The translations under genes were made by a program, and so were the position numbers. Positions 22,331 through 35,106 of a DNA stretch of 64,000 nt are shown piece after piece (position 1 is the first letter of the stretch; every line of letters starts with the position of its first letter). The DNA is from Phoebastria nigripes (taxonomy: Eukaryota > Chordata > Aves > Procellariiformes > Diomedeidae), in contig JAYKAV010003086.1 of the NCBI GenBank assembly GCA_035582835.1, forward strand, positions 46,992 through 110,991. The letters run 5' to 3'. Under the pieces are notes generated by a model. The model was not told the DNA's origin. It worked only from the letters and a program-made list of their open reading frames with translations, and ran no database searches.

Positions 22331-25300
22331 ATCTTGCTTTAGTTACCCTATACATATCCTGCTAAGGATCACTTTTTTTTCCATTGCATAAACATGGTCA
22401 GGTACGCTCTGCTGGATGAAGTTCAGATGCCTGCAGTGCATTCTATAGCATTTCTGGCGTCATGAAAAAAAGCTTACTAGAAGAAAATCCCATAGTTCAG
22501 CAATTTTACAAGAAAGGAGGAAGCAAGGAGGACAGCAATATGCAACCTGTATCAACTGGTTTGATAATAAATTTACCATCCAAAGATGCTGTAAATAATT
22601 TCTTTCAAATCTACTTGTGATATTTTTCACTTATAAAATTTGTCCTTTTATTTAGCAAAAGTTTTCAAGAGATGAGACAATGATGAGAATTTTATGGAGG
22701 AGACTACAGCAATTACCTTCCTTTGATCTCCATAGCAGAAATCTGACAATGCCAACTGAATGGAATGTGTGGAAAAAAGTTGTATGTGATAATAGTCATC
22801 TTCATTAAAATAAACTGTGAGAGAGAAAAATAAAGCAAATATAATAATATTAGCATTTCATTATAATTAGATATCTTGTGTTCAAATATTTTTTGAAAGA
22901 GAAGGTGAGTAAAGGTATCCTGAATTATTGCACAAAATTAACTATTTTGATTGAAGGTCAAAAATTTACTGTAGTGCAGGCTTGTTCTTAGCTTAATAAA
23001 GCTCAGAGCCAATGAATTTTTATGATATAATCTCATAATTAATTGTTAATAAAATGCAGCAATTCTGCATATAAATATTACCTGAGTCCATTACCTGAGG
23101 ACTTGGAGAGAAACTGGTAAAGGAACCAATGACATTTCTGAAGTTTTGGTACAGCTGACACTTGATCTTTTATTGGGAAGTGGCTTGATTCTTAAATCCT
23201 TGAAGCACTAGAACAGAACATAAGGAATTTCCAAGAAACATCACATTTCAGCCTGATTTAATACAATCCCCCTAATGGCAGATTGGTTTCCCTTAGCTTT
23301 CTGCTTAAGACTACAAGATTGCATGTCTAGGTGGAAAATTGAGTGAGGAGTGGTCCCAGTTTAGTAATAACTAAACTATTTGCATAGGCAGTCCAGATTT
23401 ATGACATATAGCAACCCAAGAGTGAGCAAATGCCTTTGAAAGACACAACAACCTTTCTTGATTTTCTAATTATGATTTAGGGGCTCTGGTCTGCAGGTAG
23501 AAAACGGAACATTTGTCTGTTTGCTTTACTGCAATCACCATGATCTGCACTGCAGTGGTTATACTCTCAAGATACACTAACTGATGAAATTTGTAGGGTC
23601 AGCAAACATTAGACATGCCAACAAAAGAAAAAAATTGTTATACTTACCAGAACACTGATAGAGTTTCTAAATCAGAGCTGCAGAGCATGAATTGAAATCT
23701 AGTTAAGAACCTGCACTAGCCTTTTTGACTTTCAGATGTTCAGAATACCAGAAGTGCCAGCTAAGGACAGTAACATGAGGCTGCTTGACAATTTGCAAAA
23801 GCCCAAAGTAGTTGGGCCTCCAGAAACACCTGAAGTAGACAATCAAGACTGAGTGATCTATAATTAAATGCTACCAGGTGGAAAAAGGTCAGACACTAGG
23901 AAACTTTTGTTGTGTTTGCTAGTATTCCCATCTTTGCCTCCACTTTATAAATGGGTAGAGCAGTCAACATAATCAGTGTTAGAGCCTGCCTACAGAACTA
24001 CCAACCCACTACTTGAGAGGAAAAAAAAGAGCTTTCCTACAAGCGTTGTATTAATCACAATTCTACCTTACTTACAATTCTACCTTACCTACAATTCTAC
24101 CATATGTTGGTACGTACTAGCCATAACGTTGTTCCGCAGGCTTCCTGTCAGAATTATCATAGCAACTGTTTAGTAGAAAACTACAATTCCTCATACCATT
24201 CAGAAAAAGAGATGTTGCAGATTATCTGGCAGAACTGTATATTGCAAATGAGATAAATCTCTGTGTTACAATAATAATTTTTTTTTCACATCTGCTGCAG
24301 TTTTTACAACTCCTGCAGTTTTTTTAGTGCAATAGAGATTGCTTGAGTGCATAACAGTGCAAATCTATTTTAAGTTGGCGCAGATGGTGTTTAATTTTTA
24401 AGGGGAATTCACAGTGAATACTCCAAGAAAACACAACTCAAGCTTATCAACATACTGATATCTACCTCCTGGGTATAGGAGTTTTTCTATTAGAAAAACA
24501 AAAAAAACCCTCCTGGGTTTTTCATTAGAAAATAAAATGTGTTTCTCTGATCAATCTGTAAGCCATACCAAGAAAGTATGGCTATATTTTTCCACCAATT
24601 AAAAAAGCATTAATGGAAATTATAGACATATCTAGTTTCTTCTAAAAAAAACCACAAAACACAAAGAAGAGAAGCAAAAGAAGAACTTTAAAACAGAGAA
24701 TGATTGCAACATATTTGCATTATTCTTTGTCTGAAGTACATAGATGTATTACAAATACTGACATAAGATACACACACACACACCCCTCTGCAGAGCTTCA
24801 GGTAACAGCAAGTCCATGATGATCTGCTAACTTAGACTGCTAGAAAATTACTTCTACAGCATTATAATTTGGTACAAATATCAACAAGCATTTCCGTGTT
24901 CATCACAGCCACAATGTTATAACTTTATCAGTTCAGTTCATTCTTAAATCAAGTTACAAGACCATCCTGAATTACAACAGGAATATTACTGAAAAGTGTC
25001 ATAAGTCACTGTAAACCAGTTTGTTTAGCAGTCAACTTCAACAATATTCTAGTCCCTGTACACCAGAATGGGCTAGGAGATTATTTGTTCTGAAGCCTTT
25101 CCTAGCATTTCTGGCAGCAAAGTAGCATGTAAGAACAGAATGCTAGAGATAACCTCCTATGTTATCTCAGTTGCTAAGCTATTGCTTGAGTCAGTTAACA
25201 ATTCAAAGGCCAGTATAAATATTTATATTTTATTAATATTGGCCAAGCCCTAAGACAAGAGAAACACCTTAAAACAGAGGACCTAAAGGTGCAAATAATT

Positions 25301-26712
25301 TGAAACAGAAGCTACACATTACTGGTTAAGAAAGCCTGTGCACACACATTAGACTGTTCATTCATTCATTGTCGTGACCCAGAGGATTTTAACTTTGTTT
25401 TAAAAGAAGCAATGAAATGTTAATCCTCAAAAAAATTATGCAGTAATTTCATTCATCAGGAATATTACAAGCTTTCTGTGTGTCTTATGTCAGAAGCAGT
25501 TTAACCCGTATTGCACGAGTTCAATGGGACACGTTTCACATCGTAGTTTAATGACCAGAAGATAAGAAAACAAAACCCTCAGAACTCTGGCTCCAGAGGT
25601 GGCAGAAAAAGAACAACAAAGTGGAAAAGAACAACAAAACAAAACCTCCAAAAATATTACAAGCTTCAGATTGTTCTCAAAGCACAAAAGAAGAACCTTT
25701 GTTAGCACTTCATTTAGTATATAATGGTATTAAAATGTATTAATTGGAAGATCTGCCACTACTTCCAAAAGGTAGAACCTGTTTGCAGCTGATAAACAGA
25801 GTGCAGTGTTTGTTGTCCAGAGATTTCAAAATGCAACCCGATGTATACTCACACTTAAGGGTGCAGATATTTAACTTCAGAGCCATTTACATGGATTAAC
25901 CAAAATGACAAAGCAAAGAGGTGACCTAGAAATAGAACCAGCTCTCTCTAGCACTGTGTGGTGCCAATTCAGTTTGGCTAAATGTACAATATGCAACAAA
26001 AGGCACACTACCCAATGGGCAGAGGTTCAAACATGTCCAAGGAAATATACAAATCCACAAGATCTCAAACAAATTTGAAGAACTGCCATTTCACTTCCAA
26101 GTGTCAAAATGGAGGGATCTTGTAAACTGCAGTAAAATAGTTTCAGCTCTGCCTTTGCGCAGCATAGGAGAAAGGGGAGATTGTCCACTGTTATTTTACC
26201 AAAATATTTACTTTTTTTCTCCTCTCTCTCCCACCTACATTTCTTATAACAGCATCAATCACTTTCCACAGCCTTACTGATCCACACAACTCATTGTTTG
26301 AATTTTTCAAATATTAATCCTTTAAATAATGGTCAACCTACAGATTTTTATTACTTTAGGTAACTGCTGCTCTCCTTAGATGGAGGCCAGGCAGAGAGGA
26401 AGAAATGCCATCAGGTTGCTCACAAGAAAAATGAGTCAGACTTAATGTGAAGACCAAGGCACATCCTGCCCCATTTTCCCTACCGCAGGCTCCTAATACG
26501 TCTTGTCCTCCTCTCTCTCTTAGCTAGTTTCAAATTCTTTTGGCCAGCTTCCTCTTACTGTTCATAGTTTGGCAATAGATAGGACAGAAAAGAGAATTCT
26601 AGTTACCTGCTGGAAATTTTGCCTCCACTTAAGTCAAATCATCTTCACTGTAATCAGGATTTTGTCCACAGTGTTAGCAGAAAAAAGATCAAGCAACATA
26701 CAGAATACTTAA
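22331..26712. other. Non-coding stretch; small tandem repeat only
   Basis: About 4.4 kb without a recognisable gene or repeat family. A short (CA)n run lies near 24773. Several minus-strand donor-like sites (about 23075 and 23645) occur, but the open segments before them are too short to judge. Confidence 0.4.
24057..24104. repeat. 17-bp tandem repeat, about three copies
   Basis: The unit acaattctaccttac(t/c)t is repeated nearly three times in a row. It is a minor local tandem duplication. Confidence 0.8.
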
Positions 26713-26717
26713 GATAC

Positions 26718-27271
26718 TGTCGTGGTTTAACCCTGGCAGCACCTAAACATCATGCAGCTGCTCGCTCACCCCCCAACTCCGGTGGGATGGGGGAGAGAAT
26801 CGGGAGGGCACGAGTAGGAAAACTCGCGGGTGAGATAAAAACAGTTTAATAATTGAAATAAAACAAAGTAGAACAGTAATAGTAACAGTGATAACAACAA
26901 CAACAACAATATACAAAGCAGGCGATGCACAATGCAATTGCTCACCACCCGCCGAACCGAACGAGAGCCCGTCCCCCGGGACCCAAAGCCCCCCCTTCCC
27001 CACGCTTAGTTTTTATGCTGAGCATGACGTCACTTGGCACGGAATACCCCATTGGCCAGGTGGGTCAACCACCCCGGCTATGCTCCCCCCGCCAGCTTCC
27101 CACGCACCTGGCAGGGCATGGGGGGCCGACAAGTGCCCGGTGCAAGCACCACCCAGCAACGCCCAAAACATCAATGGGCCATCAANGCTCCTATTATACC
27201 GAACCCAAAACACAGCACACCCCCCAGCTACTGGGAAGAAAGTTAACTCTGTCCCAGCTGGAACCAGGACA
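26718..27271 (-). mobile_element. Solo LTR (554 bp) with 5-bp target-site duplication
   Basis: On the plus strand it starts tgtcgtggtttaaccctggc and ends ctggaaccaggaca. GATAC lies immediately on both sides (26713-26717 and 27272-27276), a clean integration duplication. The sequence resembles a common avian LTR family that ends in a 'ggttaaaccacgaca'-type sequence. On the minus strand a TATA-like GCATAAAAAC lies near 27009-27018 and an ATTAAA poly(A)-like signal near 26846-26851, so the element is minus-oriented. It is GC-rich compared with its surroundings. Open frames here (26888-27374) are incidental. One N at 27186. Confidence 0.85.
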
Positions 27272-27276
27272 GATAC

Positions 27277-28117
27277 CAGTATTTCAACTGTTTTGCAATT
27301 CATACAAATCTTGCCGATGGACATTTGACAGGATATTATATTTTTTCTTTATTAAATTAGCACTCTTCAGTTAAGTGAAAAAAAGACAAACTCAGATCTT
27401 CAAGAAAATATCTGCATAATCGATATAATAGATATTTCAGTAGGCTTAATATTTTAAAGAATTAACCCTGTACATATAAATTTTTAGATCTNGTATCATT
27501 CACACTAACAGAATAGAATATAGAGTATTTTCCAATTTTTCTTTATATAAACCAAATATATACATGAAATTACAAGCAGTCGGTTTTAGCTTTGTTATAT
27601 TACATCCATTCTACACTCAGCTTACCTAAACTTAAAAGTTAGAACTTCATATTTCTTCTGCAACCCTGCTAAAGATAAGATCTAAGATAAGATCTCTTCA
27701 AAAAATTATACTTGAAGATTTGCACACCTCCAGGAGTACTATTATTATTTTAAAGATATTTTCATATATCTTCCAGACAATGAGACAGAACAAATATTTG
27801 TATAGTGCAAGAAAAATGCTCAACTAGTGAAGGAGGTACCTCATAACACGTGCCTGTTCAAAAAATTTCATACCGTGATAAGTAAACCCAACTATCTTTC
27901 TTGCCAGGATATGTACAGAACTGGGGTAGGATGACTGTGAACTCCTGGAATGCAAACTCAGCATGGGTTGTGCTAGTCCATGTGTTTTCACAAGGTACTG
28001 AGTTTCGCTTAGCAGGGTAAACAGACAACCATGCTAGATTAGAAATACCAAGCCTATTCCCATTTGCAGGACTTAGAGGGACCAGGGAAAAGACAAGGCT
28101 TTGAATTCAGAACTTAC
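27277..28117. other. AT-rich non-coding stretch
   Basis: No recognisable gene. A partial duplication of 'gataagatct' lies near 27675-27700. It probably includes intron sequence of the minus-strand gene whose exon follows at 28118. Confidence 0.4.
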
Positions 28118-28229
28118 CTGAAGAGAAGCAATTACATCAGATCGTTTTTCTTGTGCTTCCAAGTCAGTTATGTAGTCCCTGCTTTTCAGAACAATTAACT
28201 CCAAAACCTGATGATGAGTTAGTGTTATT
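28118..28229 (-). CDS. Internal exon of an unidentified coiled-coil gene
   Basis: Read on the minus strand: a strong pyrimidine tract and acceptor (ttctgtttgttttag), 112 bp fully open in one frame, then a consensus donor (cttcag|gtaagt). The frame starts with the last base of a codon and ends on a codon boundary. The 37 residues form a charged amphipathic helix (around HHQVLELIVLKSRDYITDLE followed by AQEKRSDVIASLQ) typical of a coiled coil. I do not recognise the protein. It lies 370 bp beyond the dead ZDHHC11 DHHC exon on the same strand but does not resemble ZDHHC11. Neighbouring exons are not identified with confidence. Confidence 0.5.
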
Positions 28230-28487
28230 CTAAAACAAACAGAAGTCAAAGTAGTTGGTACCTAACTTAAAGATATTTATAGATAGACTAGAAACAAACT
28301 GGAAGCACAGTAAGAGCTGGAAATTCCTGACCTTTATGTGGAAGGGAAGTGAAAATTTCTAAGCTGATTTCTTTATAAACTACTGAAAAAAGGCTGATGG
28401 TAATGTTTGATTTGCAGTGAATGTGTTTAACCCTGCCAAGAAGTGAGATATTATCCAGAAGACCACTGGAAAGAAAGAGAGCATCTC

Positions 28488-28618
28488 TCACTCATTGTAA
28501 AACACACACCAGTAATTTCTGACTTCCACACAGTTATTCAGTCACTTACAGTCATCATCCATGTCTGAAATACACTTATTACAAGCACTTGGCTTGCAAG
28601 TGCTTGGCTTTTGGCTGC
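28488..28618 (-). pseudogene. ZDHHC11: ZDHHC11 relic exon, DHHC cysteine-rich domain (inactivated)
   Basis: ZDHHC11 belongs to the DHHC family of membrane S-palmitoyltransferases; the DHHC cysteine carries the acyl group. On the minus strand a good acceptor (cattccttttcag) precedes a sequence that aligns to the domain: KAKH, then a one-base frameshift, CNKCIS, then DDDC in place of DHHC, a TGA in place of the conserved Trp, then LNNCVEVRNYW. Family members have NNCVG.RNYW, so Gly is also changed to Glu. A duplicated 'aagtgcttggcttgcaagtg'-type stretch probably caused the frameshift. Both histidines of the catalytic motif are lost and the frame is stopped. It follows the 29425-29529 exon in the expected order. 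Confidence 0.78.
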
Positions 28619-29424
28619 CTGAAAAGGAATGAGGAAAAAAACCCCCACATTTAAAATGTTTTAATTGAATATAATAGACAAACATCTCAGAGACTGAAAG
28701 ACTTGCTTATTGTGCACTGTATTACCAATCAATCTCATAACAGGCTTAGAGACCCGGACTCTCCCCCCTTCAGTTCCTTACCTACATTTCAGTCAATATA
28801 TATTGATCTGTTCTTCTCCTTACTGCCTCGGTGGCAACGGGGAAGGCAAGCAGTAGGCGCTCTCTTACTAAGTCCTTATAACACTGATGAAATCAGGGAA
28901 GGAAGTTAGCAAAGATACTGTGTAGTAACTGTAGAAAGGTGAAAAATACACTCAGTGCAGGTAATATTTGGGAATTTGGCCTTAGTTTAACAAGTATGAT
29001 AAAAATATGAATAAATTTGAGCAAGTTTCAAGGCAGACAGAAAAAGGTACATTCTTGATATTGCAATGGCCTAATTCTACACGTAAGACACAGTGTGACA
29101 GACTTAAAAAAAAAAGTTTGTAGGGATCCCTAACATAGAAACAATGCTTTAATCAATTTTGTTCCTTGAAACAGCAAAATTATTTTAAGAAAAGCACTTC
29201 TAAACATTTAAAAGCAGAATACCTTGTCTCTGCTTATGAGTTTATAAATTCTAGTAAAAGGTTGCTCTAATAAAAGATATGGAATTTTAAATGTATAATG
29301 ACAGTACATGTAGAAAAGACCAGCAAGTCTTCTTACTGTGGTCAAGCCACACAAAAAATCAGAAAAACCCATCCCCTCCCCGTAAAACCCAGAACTTATT
29401 TGTTTCCTTAATCTAATAATTTAC

Positions 29425-29529
29425 ATCGGCTTTGCAGAGGTAACAATGCTGATTCTGGATGACATGTTTATGTTTATTTCTGTCGAAGACTGGAACAGGA
29501 TTATTCAAGTTTTTCTTACACATTTTGCA
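29425..29529 (-). pseudogene. ZDHHC11: ZDHHC11 relic exon just upstream of the DHHC domain
   Basis: On the minus strand, 105 bp are open between an acceptor-like tract (ending tcccagcag) and a donor gat|gtaaat. The peptide has FDRNKHKHVIQNQHCYLCKA, which closely matches my memory of vertebrate ZDHHC11 (FDRSKHAHVIQNQFCHLCK), including the first zinc-binding Cys-X2-Cys. The exon itself is intact, but the next exon is destroyed, so I call the locus a pseudogene. The membrane-spanning exons on either side were not found. The position downstream of BRD9 on the same strand agrees with the human gene order as I recall it. Confidence 0.75.
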
Positions 29530-32500
29530 CTGCTGGGACAATTGTAGCATCAACAAGGTGAGAAAGTAAGGTGATGAAGAAAATGTAGACCAGTGACTTG
29601 TGTTAAAACAAGTCAAGAAGGCATCAAGTGTTTTAACAACAAACTGTCACTCAAAGGAAAACAAACTGTGATCAAGTACATACCCCTTCTAACAGTTTCG
29701 TATCATATGACTTAAAATGTTTGTTTTATTGGTAAGAGCTTCAGTATCACAAGGGAAGAGGAGAAACATCAGCTAGCATAGCTTATCTTCCTCTTGTGCA
29801 GGTTAGACCTATATTCATTTTGCACCTTCCCCTCTCAATTGGCAAGAGTGTATTTTCAGTATTATGAAGGGAGAATTCCCCTCCACCCTTCCTCAGATTT
29901 TAGGTAGCATGTGACATGCCACAGAATTGTGTGAATTAAAAATCTAATGAATAGTATTAGGAACTAATTAAACCCCCATTACAATCTTCTTTCTTTCACC
30001 TCTTTGAAGCCTCCTCCCTCGAATCAAATCCAAATGTGACAAGGTCACCTTCCTCAGAACAGGAAATAAATCTGCAGTCTAAAAAGAATCTCAAGCTCCA
30101 TTTTCTTCCCCAACTCAGTAGAATTACATCTTAAGACAATCATTTACAATGAAATGTTCTCTAATATCCAGAAGCATATGAATTGCCTTCCTCAGAGTTG
30201 GATGTTACAGGGTGATCTTTACAATTCTTACAAGTCATCTTTAGCTGGTGCAGAGAAGGCAGAGAAAAAAAGGTGCGTTACCATTAAATTGTTATTGCAG
30301 AAGCCCAAGAAAAAAGTCATGCACGAAAGCTGTCCAACTCTTGGTTCATAATTTGCCCCCATTCTTCACAAAGGTGTTCCCTCCCTGCCAGCTTATCTCA
30401 CCTTCCTTCCCGCTGTTTTCCTGGCTGTTTTGCTACAGTCATTTGAGGAAGCTTTTTTCCACAAGTTGCAGTGTGACCACCACTTCTGTGAAGCTCCTGT
30501 ATTAGTTTGTTGCTTTGTTCTTCTTGTGCTGAAGAACACAAGGGCTAGGTTGGTTATTGCCAGAGCCCCCAGAATTTCAGTGCCAACCCCAGCCCTGTTA
30601 GTTGCAGAGGTGTTCAGGACTAGTGCAAATAGCTACTAGGAACAAGTTGATTACTTTGCACTGGTTGGTCTGTCATTCCCCTCCTACCTCTAAAAATTAA
30701 CCTGCTACCCATCTGCCTAAAAGAACCCCAACAAAACAAAAAATAATTACTACAAAAAAAAAACCCACACGTGGACCATTGTTCAGAAAAAATGATCTGT
30801 CTATGCTAGGTTTAAACTAGAGGACACCTCTTGTCCCGGTTAAAAACTGAAGTGTTTTACAGTCAGAAGAGATATCACATGTGCAATGCTGAAAATAGTT
30901 GCCACACCATGTTTTTGTTTTGTTACCATGACAGCAATTACCAATATTTTGAAGAGAATGACTGCTCACTGACACAACAAAAGGACAATGGGAAGGTGTG
31001 TTTTCTTCACCAGTCCAGGAAGTCTCATTGTGTGCCCAAATGCAATTATTTCCTATGATGTTTAAGCAAAGTTATTCTTCATCAGAAACAGCAGCTAAGC
31101 TGGTGAAAAAAATCTAATTCAGAAAGGAACAATGCAGAGATGCAGCAGTTCTAGGACTTTGCCTCTTCAAATATGTGTTAAAAGAGGCAAAAATTTAAGG
31201 AAAAAAAAGAAGAGTCTCAAGATTTCTTGTATTTAAATCCTTCTGTCAGGTAGAACATAAAAACACTTTGCCAAATAGGTGACAAATGCCTGTTTTGGAT
31301 GCATTTTTCTTTTCTACTTTTATTAGTGCTAGAATCAAAACCTCTTACTACATTCTACAGCTTTGGTATGTAACAACTATATTTTGAAAATGGCATAAAA
31401 ATCAGGCTTCACAACAGTTAGTAGGATTCTTCAAGTCTTCCTAGCTTAGACCTATCTCCTCCTCCAGAGAGAGAGAGAAATGGGAATCTGTAATGGACAA
31501 CCTGATCTGCCATCTCATTCAAGAAAGGCAGCAGGCTACTGGGTTTACAGATCTCTGTCTTCCTTTCTTAGATCTCTCCTGCATTGTGAATGGAACTGTA
31601 CTTGTACTAACACATACGTTTCACAGTCAAGTCATTCACATCTGTGTTAATTTGTAGATTTTTATGACATTTTCAATACAAAGCAGACATTAATATATAA
31701 TGAATTTAGCTTCTTTCACTCGAACTTACACAAAGCATAGGTTATGTAATACATGGTATTGTGACTGTGGCTCTTTTCAACATAAAGACTAATCAAATGG
31801 TTGTGGGACATGACATAGTTAAAGCACAAGTCCTCAACTGATAATACAGAGGATGCACATGATTGAAAAAACAGGACTGCAGGCACATCAGAGCTTCAGT
31901 AAGGCTGTTAATTACTCAGATATAAAGATATGGTATTCATCAGCATCCTGTTTTTTCCAGTGTATGTTAAAATTTTCTTTCTTTTTCAAAAGACGAAAAA
32001 GAAGGGACACAATTAATAGACTATTTTCTTAAACACATTGCAAAGAAACTTAAGCATAAGACCTACAGCTGTGCTGACTACTCAACCTCTGTTTCAACAA
32101 GAATTACGGTGCTGTCGTAAGAGTGCTCCATTGACACCCTAGCATTTCCTAGCAACAATCTATGTTTTGTACATAAAAAAGTGGATGAAATACTGCCTAT
32201 CAGTGTTTTCTTTCTCATTATGCTGTTAAAACTTTCTCCCTCTCCCATGTAAAAGGAAAAGAGTCTTATTTGGACATAATGCAGAACTTCAGACTGTGCT
32301 CTGTAATGTACTGAATTACCAAAGAACAAGCAATCAGATTACAAGGTGGTTTATGTTATCCAAGTTGACCCTTCTAAAAATAAAGTTAGTATTAGTTCAT
32401 AAATCCACTTCAGATTCACTGATTTTTAATCCTGCAATGGACAGAGTGCCCCATAAGCAAACAGAGAGCTGGGCATTCTGCTTTTCATAGAGCTGCTTCC

Positions 32501-34534
32501 GAGGGGTTTTTCCCTGCAAAAATAGTATCCAGCCTTATCATTCACATTCTTTGTAAGCCAAAGGACTAAGTATAAAGAATGTTTCATCAAGTCTTCTATT
32601 TCCAGTAATAAATCCCTAGTAACAATGGCAGCATACCTGGATTGTCATACGTTACTTCTGCAAAGCAGCACTGAATGCATTCCAAGCACATAATGGCAGC
32701 CCAGAATAACCTGTTTATGGTATTACTGTAGGATACCCTGATGTCTATGAGTAGAGAGACCTGGAACATAATGGGCAGTCATGGAGATGCATGGAGTTTT
32801 GCTTTGTGTATTTGTTTCCTTTATCAAATATGTGGAGGAGGAACTTCACTCTGCCCTGGCTTCTTGCAGATTCTTGGTGAGCAACACAACCCCTCACCTG
32901 CAGTCAAGTGATGGGACAACAGCTGCTTAGAACTCATTTCTTTCCTGCACTGCCAGCTGGGCTATAGAGTAAGTAGTGAAAGTGTGCACAGTGAAGAACA
33001 ATTTTAATTAATGTAAATATATGCTTTCTGCCTAGCATATTATTTTTCCAGTACCTAAAAGACTCATGATTAAAAAAAGAAAAAGCAAAAACCCTTCAAC
33101 TGCAATGCACTGTCTCCTGGCCTCCAAACAGCTGTGGCTCTTCTCCCTCTCCTGTCCCATGCCCCTTTTCTTCTAGCCACCACCTAGTTAAAGGATCTTT
33201 CAAAACATTATTAACTATCACGTTACATACACACATACCCTCCTGCAAGATGGGAACCAACATAAACCCAACTATTCTACATAAACCCAGTTCTACAACA
33301 TTCAAGTGAGGGTTTAAACTCACTGGGAATAAATGTCATCCCTTTGGAGATGCCCTAGCCCTTACTTGTAGCACAATTAGTGAGGTGGGTGGGTTTTTTT
33401 TTCTCCCCTCCCCTTATTTGGACACAGGTTAGCGTTTATAATAAAACATATCTCAAGCAGGATGGTAGAAGGTTAGAAAAAAAAGATACAGAAAAACCAG
33501 CATATTTCCATCCATGTGGCAGCAGTGGTGTATAGACTCCAAATCCTACTGTAGCCAGGTAGATAAAAAGCAGCAAAGCCACAAACTCAAAAAGGAGTGG
33601 CATGGTAAAGACCAACCATTCACTCTGGAATGCAGGGGTGGAGAAATCAGGTTATTTCTGCTGGTCAGCTGTTCAGGTCTTGTCTGCATTAATCTCTTGT
33701 CATAGCAATTCATCTGCCAGAACGCAAAGAACTACGTGCCTTTAAAAAAAAGTCCCTGTGCTTTTTCTTTCTTTTTTTTTTAATAAAGAGCAAAGGAGGC
33801 ACATTAGAAAGATTTTTTTATTTATTCCTAATATTTTCATGTAAATTCTGTCCCTGTACTTGTGTATCTCAAAACAGACAGTGGAGGAAAGTTGCTTCAT
33901 GCTGAATCCCTGTTTACAAAGATGTTTGCAAATGTGTGCAATACATTCTCAACATTCCCTTTGCTGCCACTGAAGATGGCTGTGCTAAAGCATGATATTG
34001 ATGATAGGTATCAAAAAATATATATATTCACAGTTATTTAGGCAATTCTTTGTTTTCACTGACATATTTCTATCCTGTGGAAGAACAGAACTAAGTTGAT
34101 TTCTCTTTACCATTGCTCACATCCTTACTTCAACATGATTTTTGATACAGCCGTTATTAGAGGAAAAAATAAATTGCAAATCAGTCTTCAGTGTTTCCTT
34201 AAAATCCTTTGGTGCATTTAGAACAAATGCATTTCATTTTCTCAATTTGTTATAGAAACTCTGGGTTGGTTTTCAAAAACATCCTGCGAAATTCAACTCT
34301 ATTTCAATGGCAGCATCAGAAACATGAATTCAAACTGATGGTAACTTGCATAAAGTTTGTTGACGTATGGTGCCACCTAGCTAGAAGATTTAATGCATGT
34401 CATGTATTACAGATTTAAATGTGTTGCCATAAACATACAGTCCTCTTCCAAATGAGCTAAACATGAAATGTCTACCACATAAACTTCAAAAAACGTCCCT
34501 TTCTAGTGTATCCGGGATTACAGTTAAACAGAGA
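29530..34534. other. Non-coding stretch, probably old ZDHHC11 upstream/intron DNA
   Basis: About 5 kb with no convincing exon. First exons of ZDHHC11 (N-terminal membrane segments and a DPAD motif) were looked for on the minus strand and not found. One short open segment with splice-like ends (32637-32710 minus) is listed as a finding. Confidence 0.4.
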
Positions 34535-34539
34535 GTAGG

Positions 34540-35106
34540 TGTCACAGAGGCTCACAAAATCAAATTAGGCAGATGATAGAAAAAAATAAACTTTATTTAA
34601 ACCAAAATTGTTTAGCAGAAAACTAACTAGAAATGAAGCTCATCAAAATTGTTCAACACTCTGACAACNTCAGTAAACCACAGGTTCAGGATGGTGTACG
34701 AGGAACTAATACTGCACAGCCAGCTTTAGAAATGAGGATCCAAAATGTGCACAATCACTCACCTATATAAGATGAGGGCTCTCAACCTNNAGGAGTTTCC
34801 TTGGGCGGCGTCCCGACCCGAAGGGGAGAGTCCCTGACCACAGACCCGCTGCTCCGAGGAAGACCGGCTCAACTTGCCCTCTGGCAGGGCTCCGTTTATA
34901 CCCGTCAAATCTGACCTGTGGTCAATTCTAATTGGCTGAGGGCCTTAACTTTCTTACTCCTCGCCCAAGGTGTATACATGACCCAAAGTGTGTATTTGAT
35001 GGTCGGCACATGCCACCTTAAAGGCGCGAAGGTAAGGGCGAGAAAACTGAGGACGCTGTGGTCCCAATGCCCTCGGTCTCTCGTCAGGGTGGGTGCACCT
35101 GCCACA
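34540..35106 (-). repeat. 3' LTR of the provirus (567 bp)
   Basis: On the plus strand it runs from TGTCACAGAGG to ACCTGCCACA, so TG...CA ends are present on both strands. It differs from the other LTR at about 17 substitutions and one 2-bp indel by eye (about 3 percent), mostly transitions. It carries N bases at 34669 and 34789-34790. A minus-strand TATAAAC lies at 34894-34900 and an AATAAA at 34592-34597. No strong polypurine tract precedes it on the minus strand; only AGGGTGGATTG is seen. Confidence 0.92.

Noticed and set aside
22885..22915. Plus-strand gaag|gtgagt donor-like site
   Set aside because: No open frame of useful length precedes it and there is no partner exon.
26888..27374. 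Overlapping plus-strand open frames of about 150 codons
   Set aside because: They lie inside the GC-rich solo LTR and run past its end; composition artefact.
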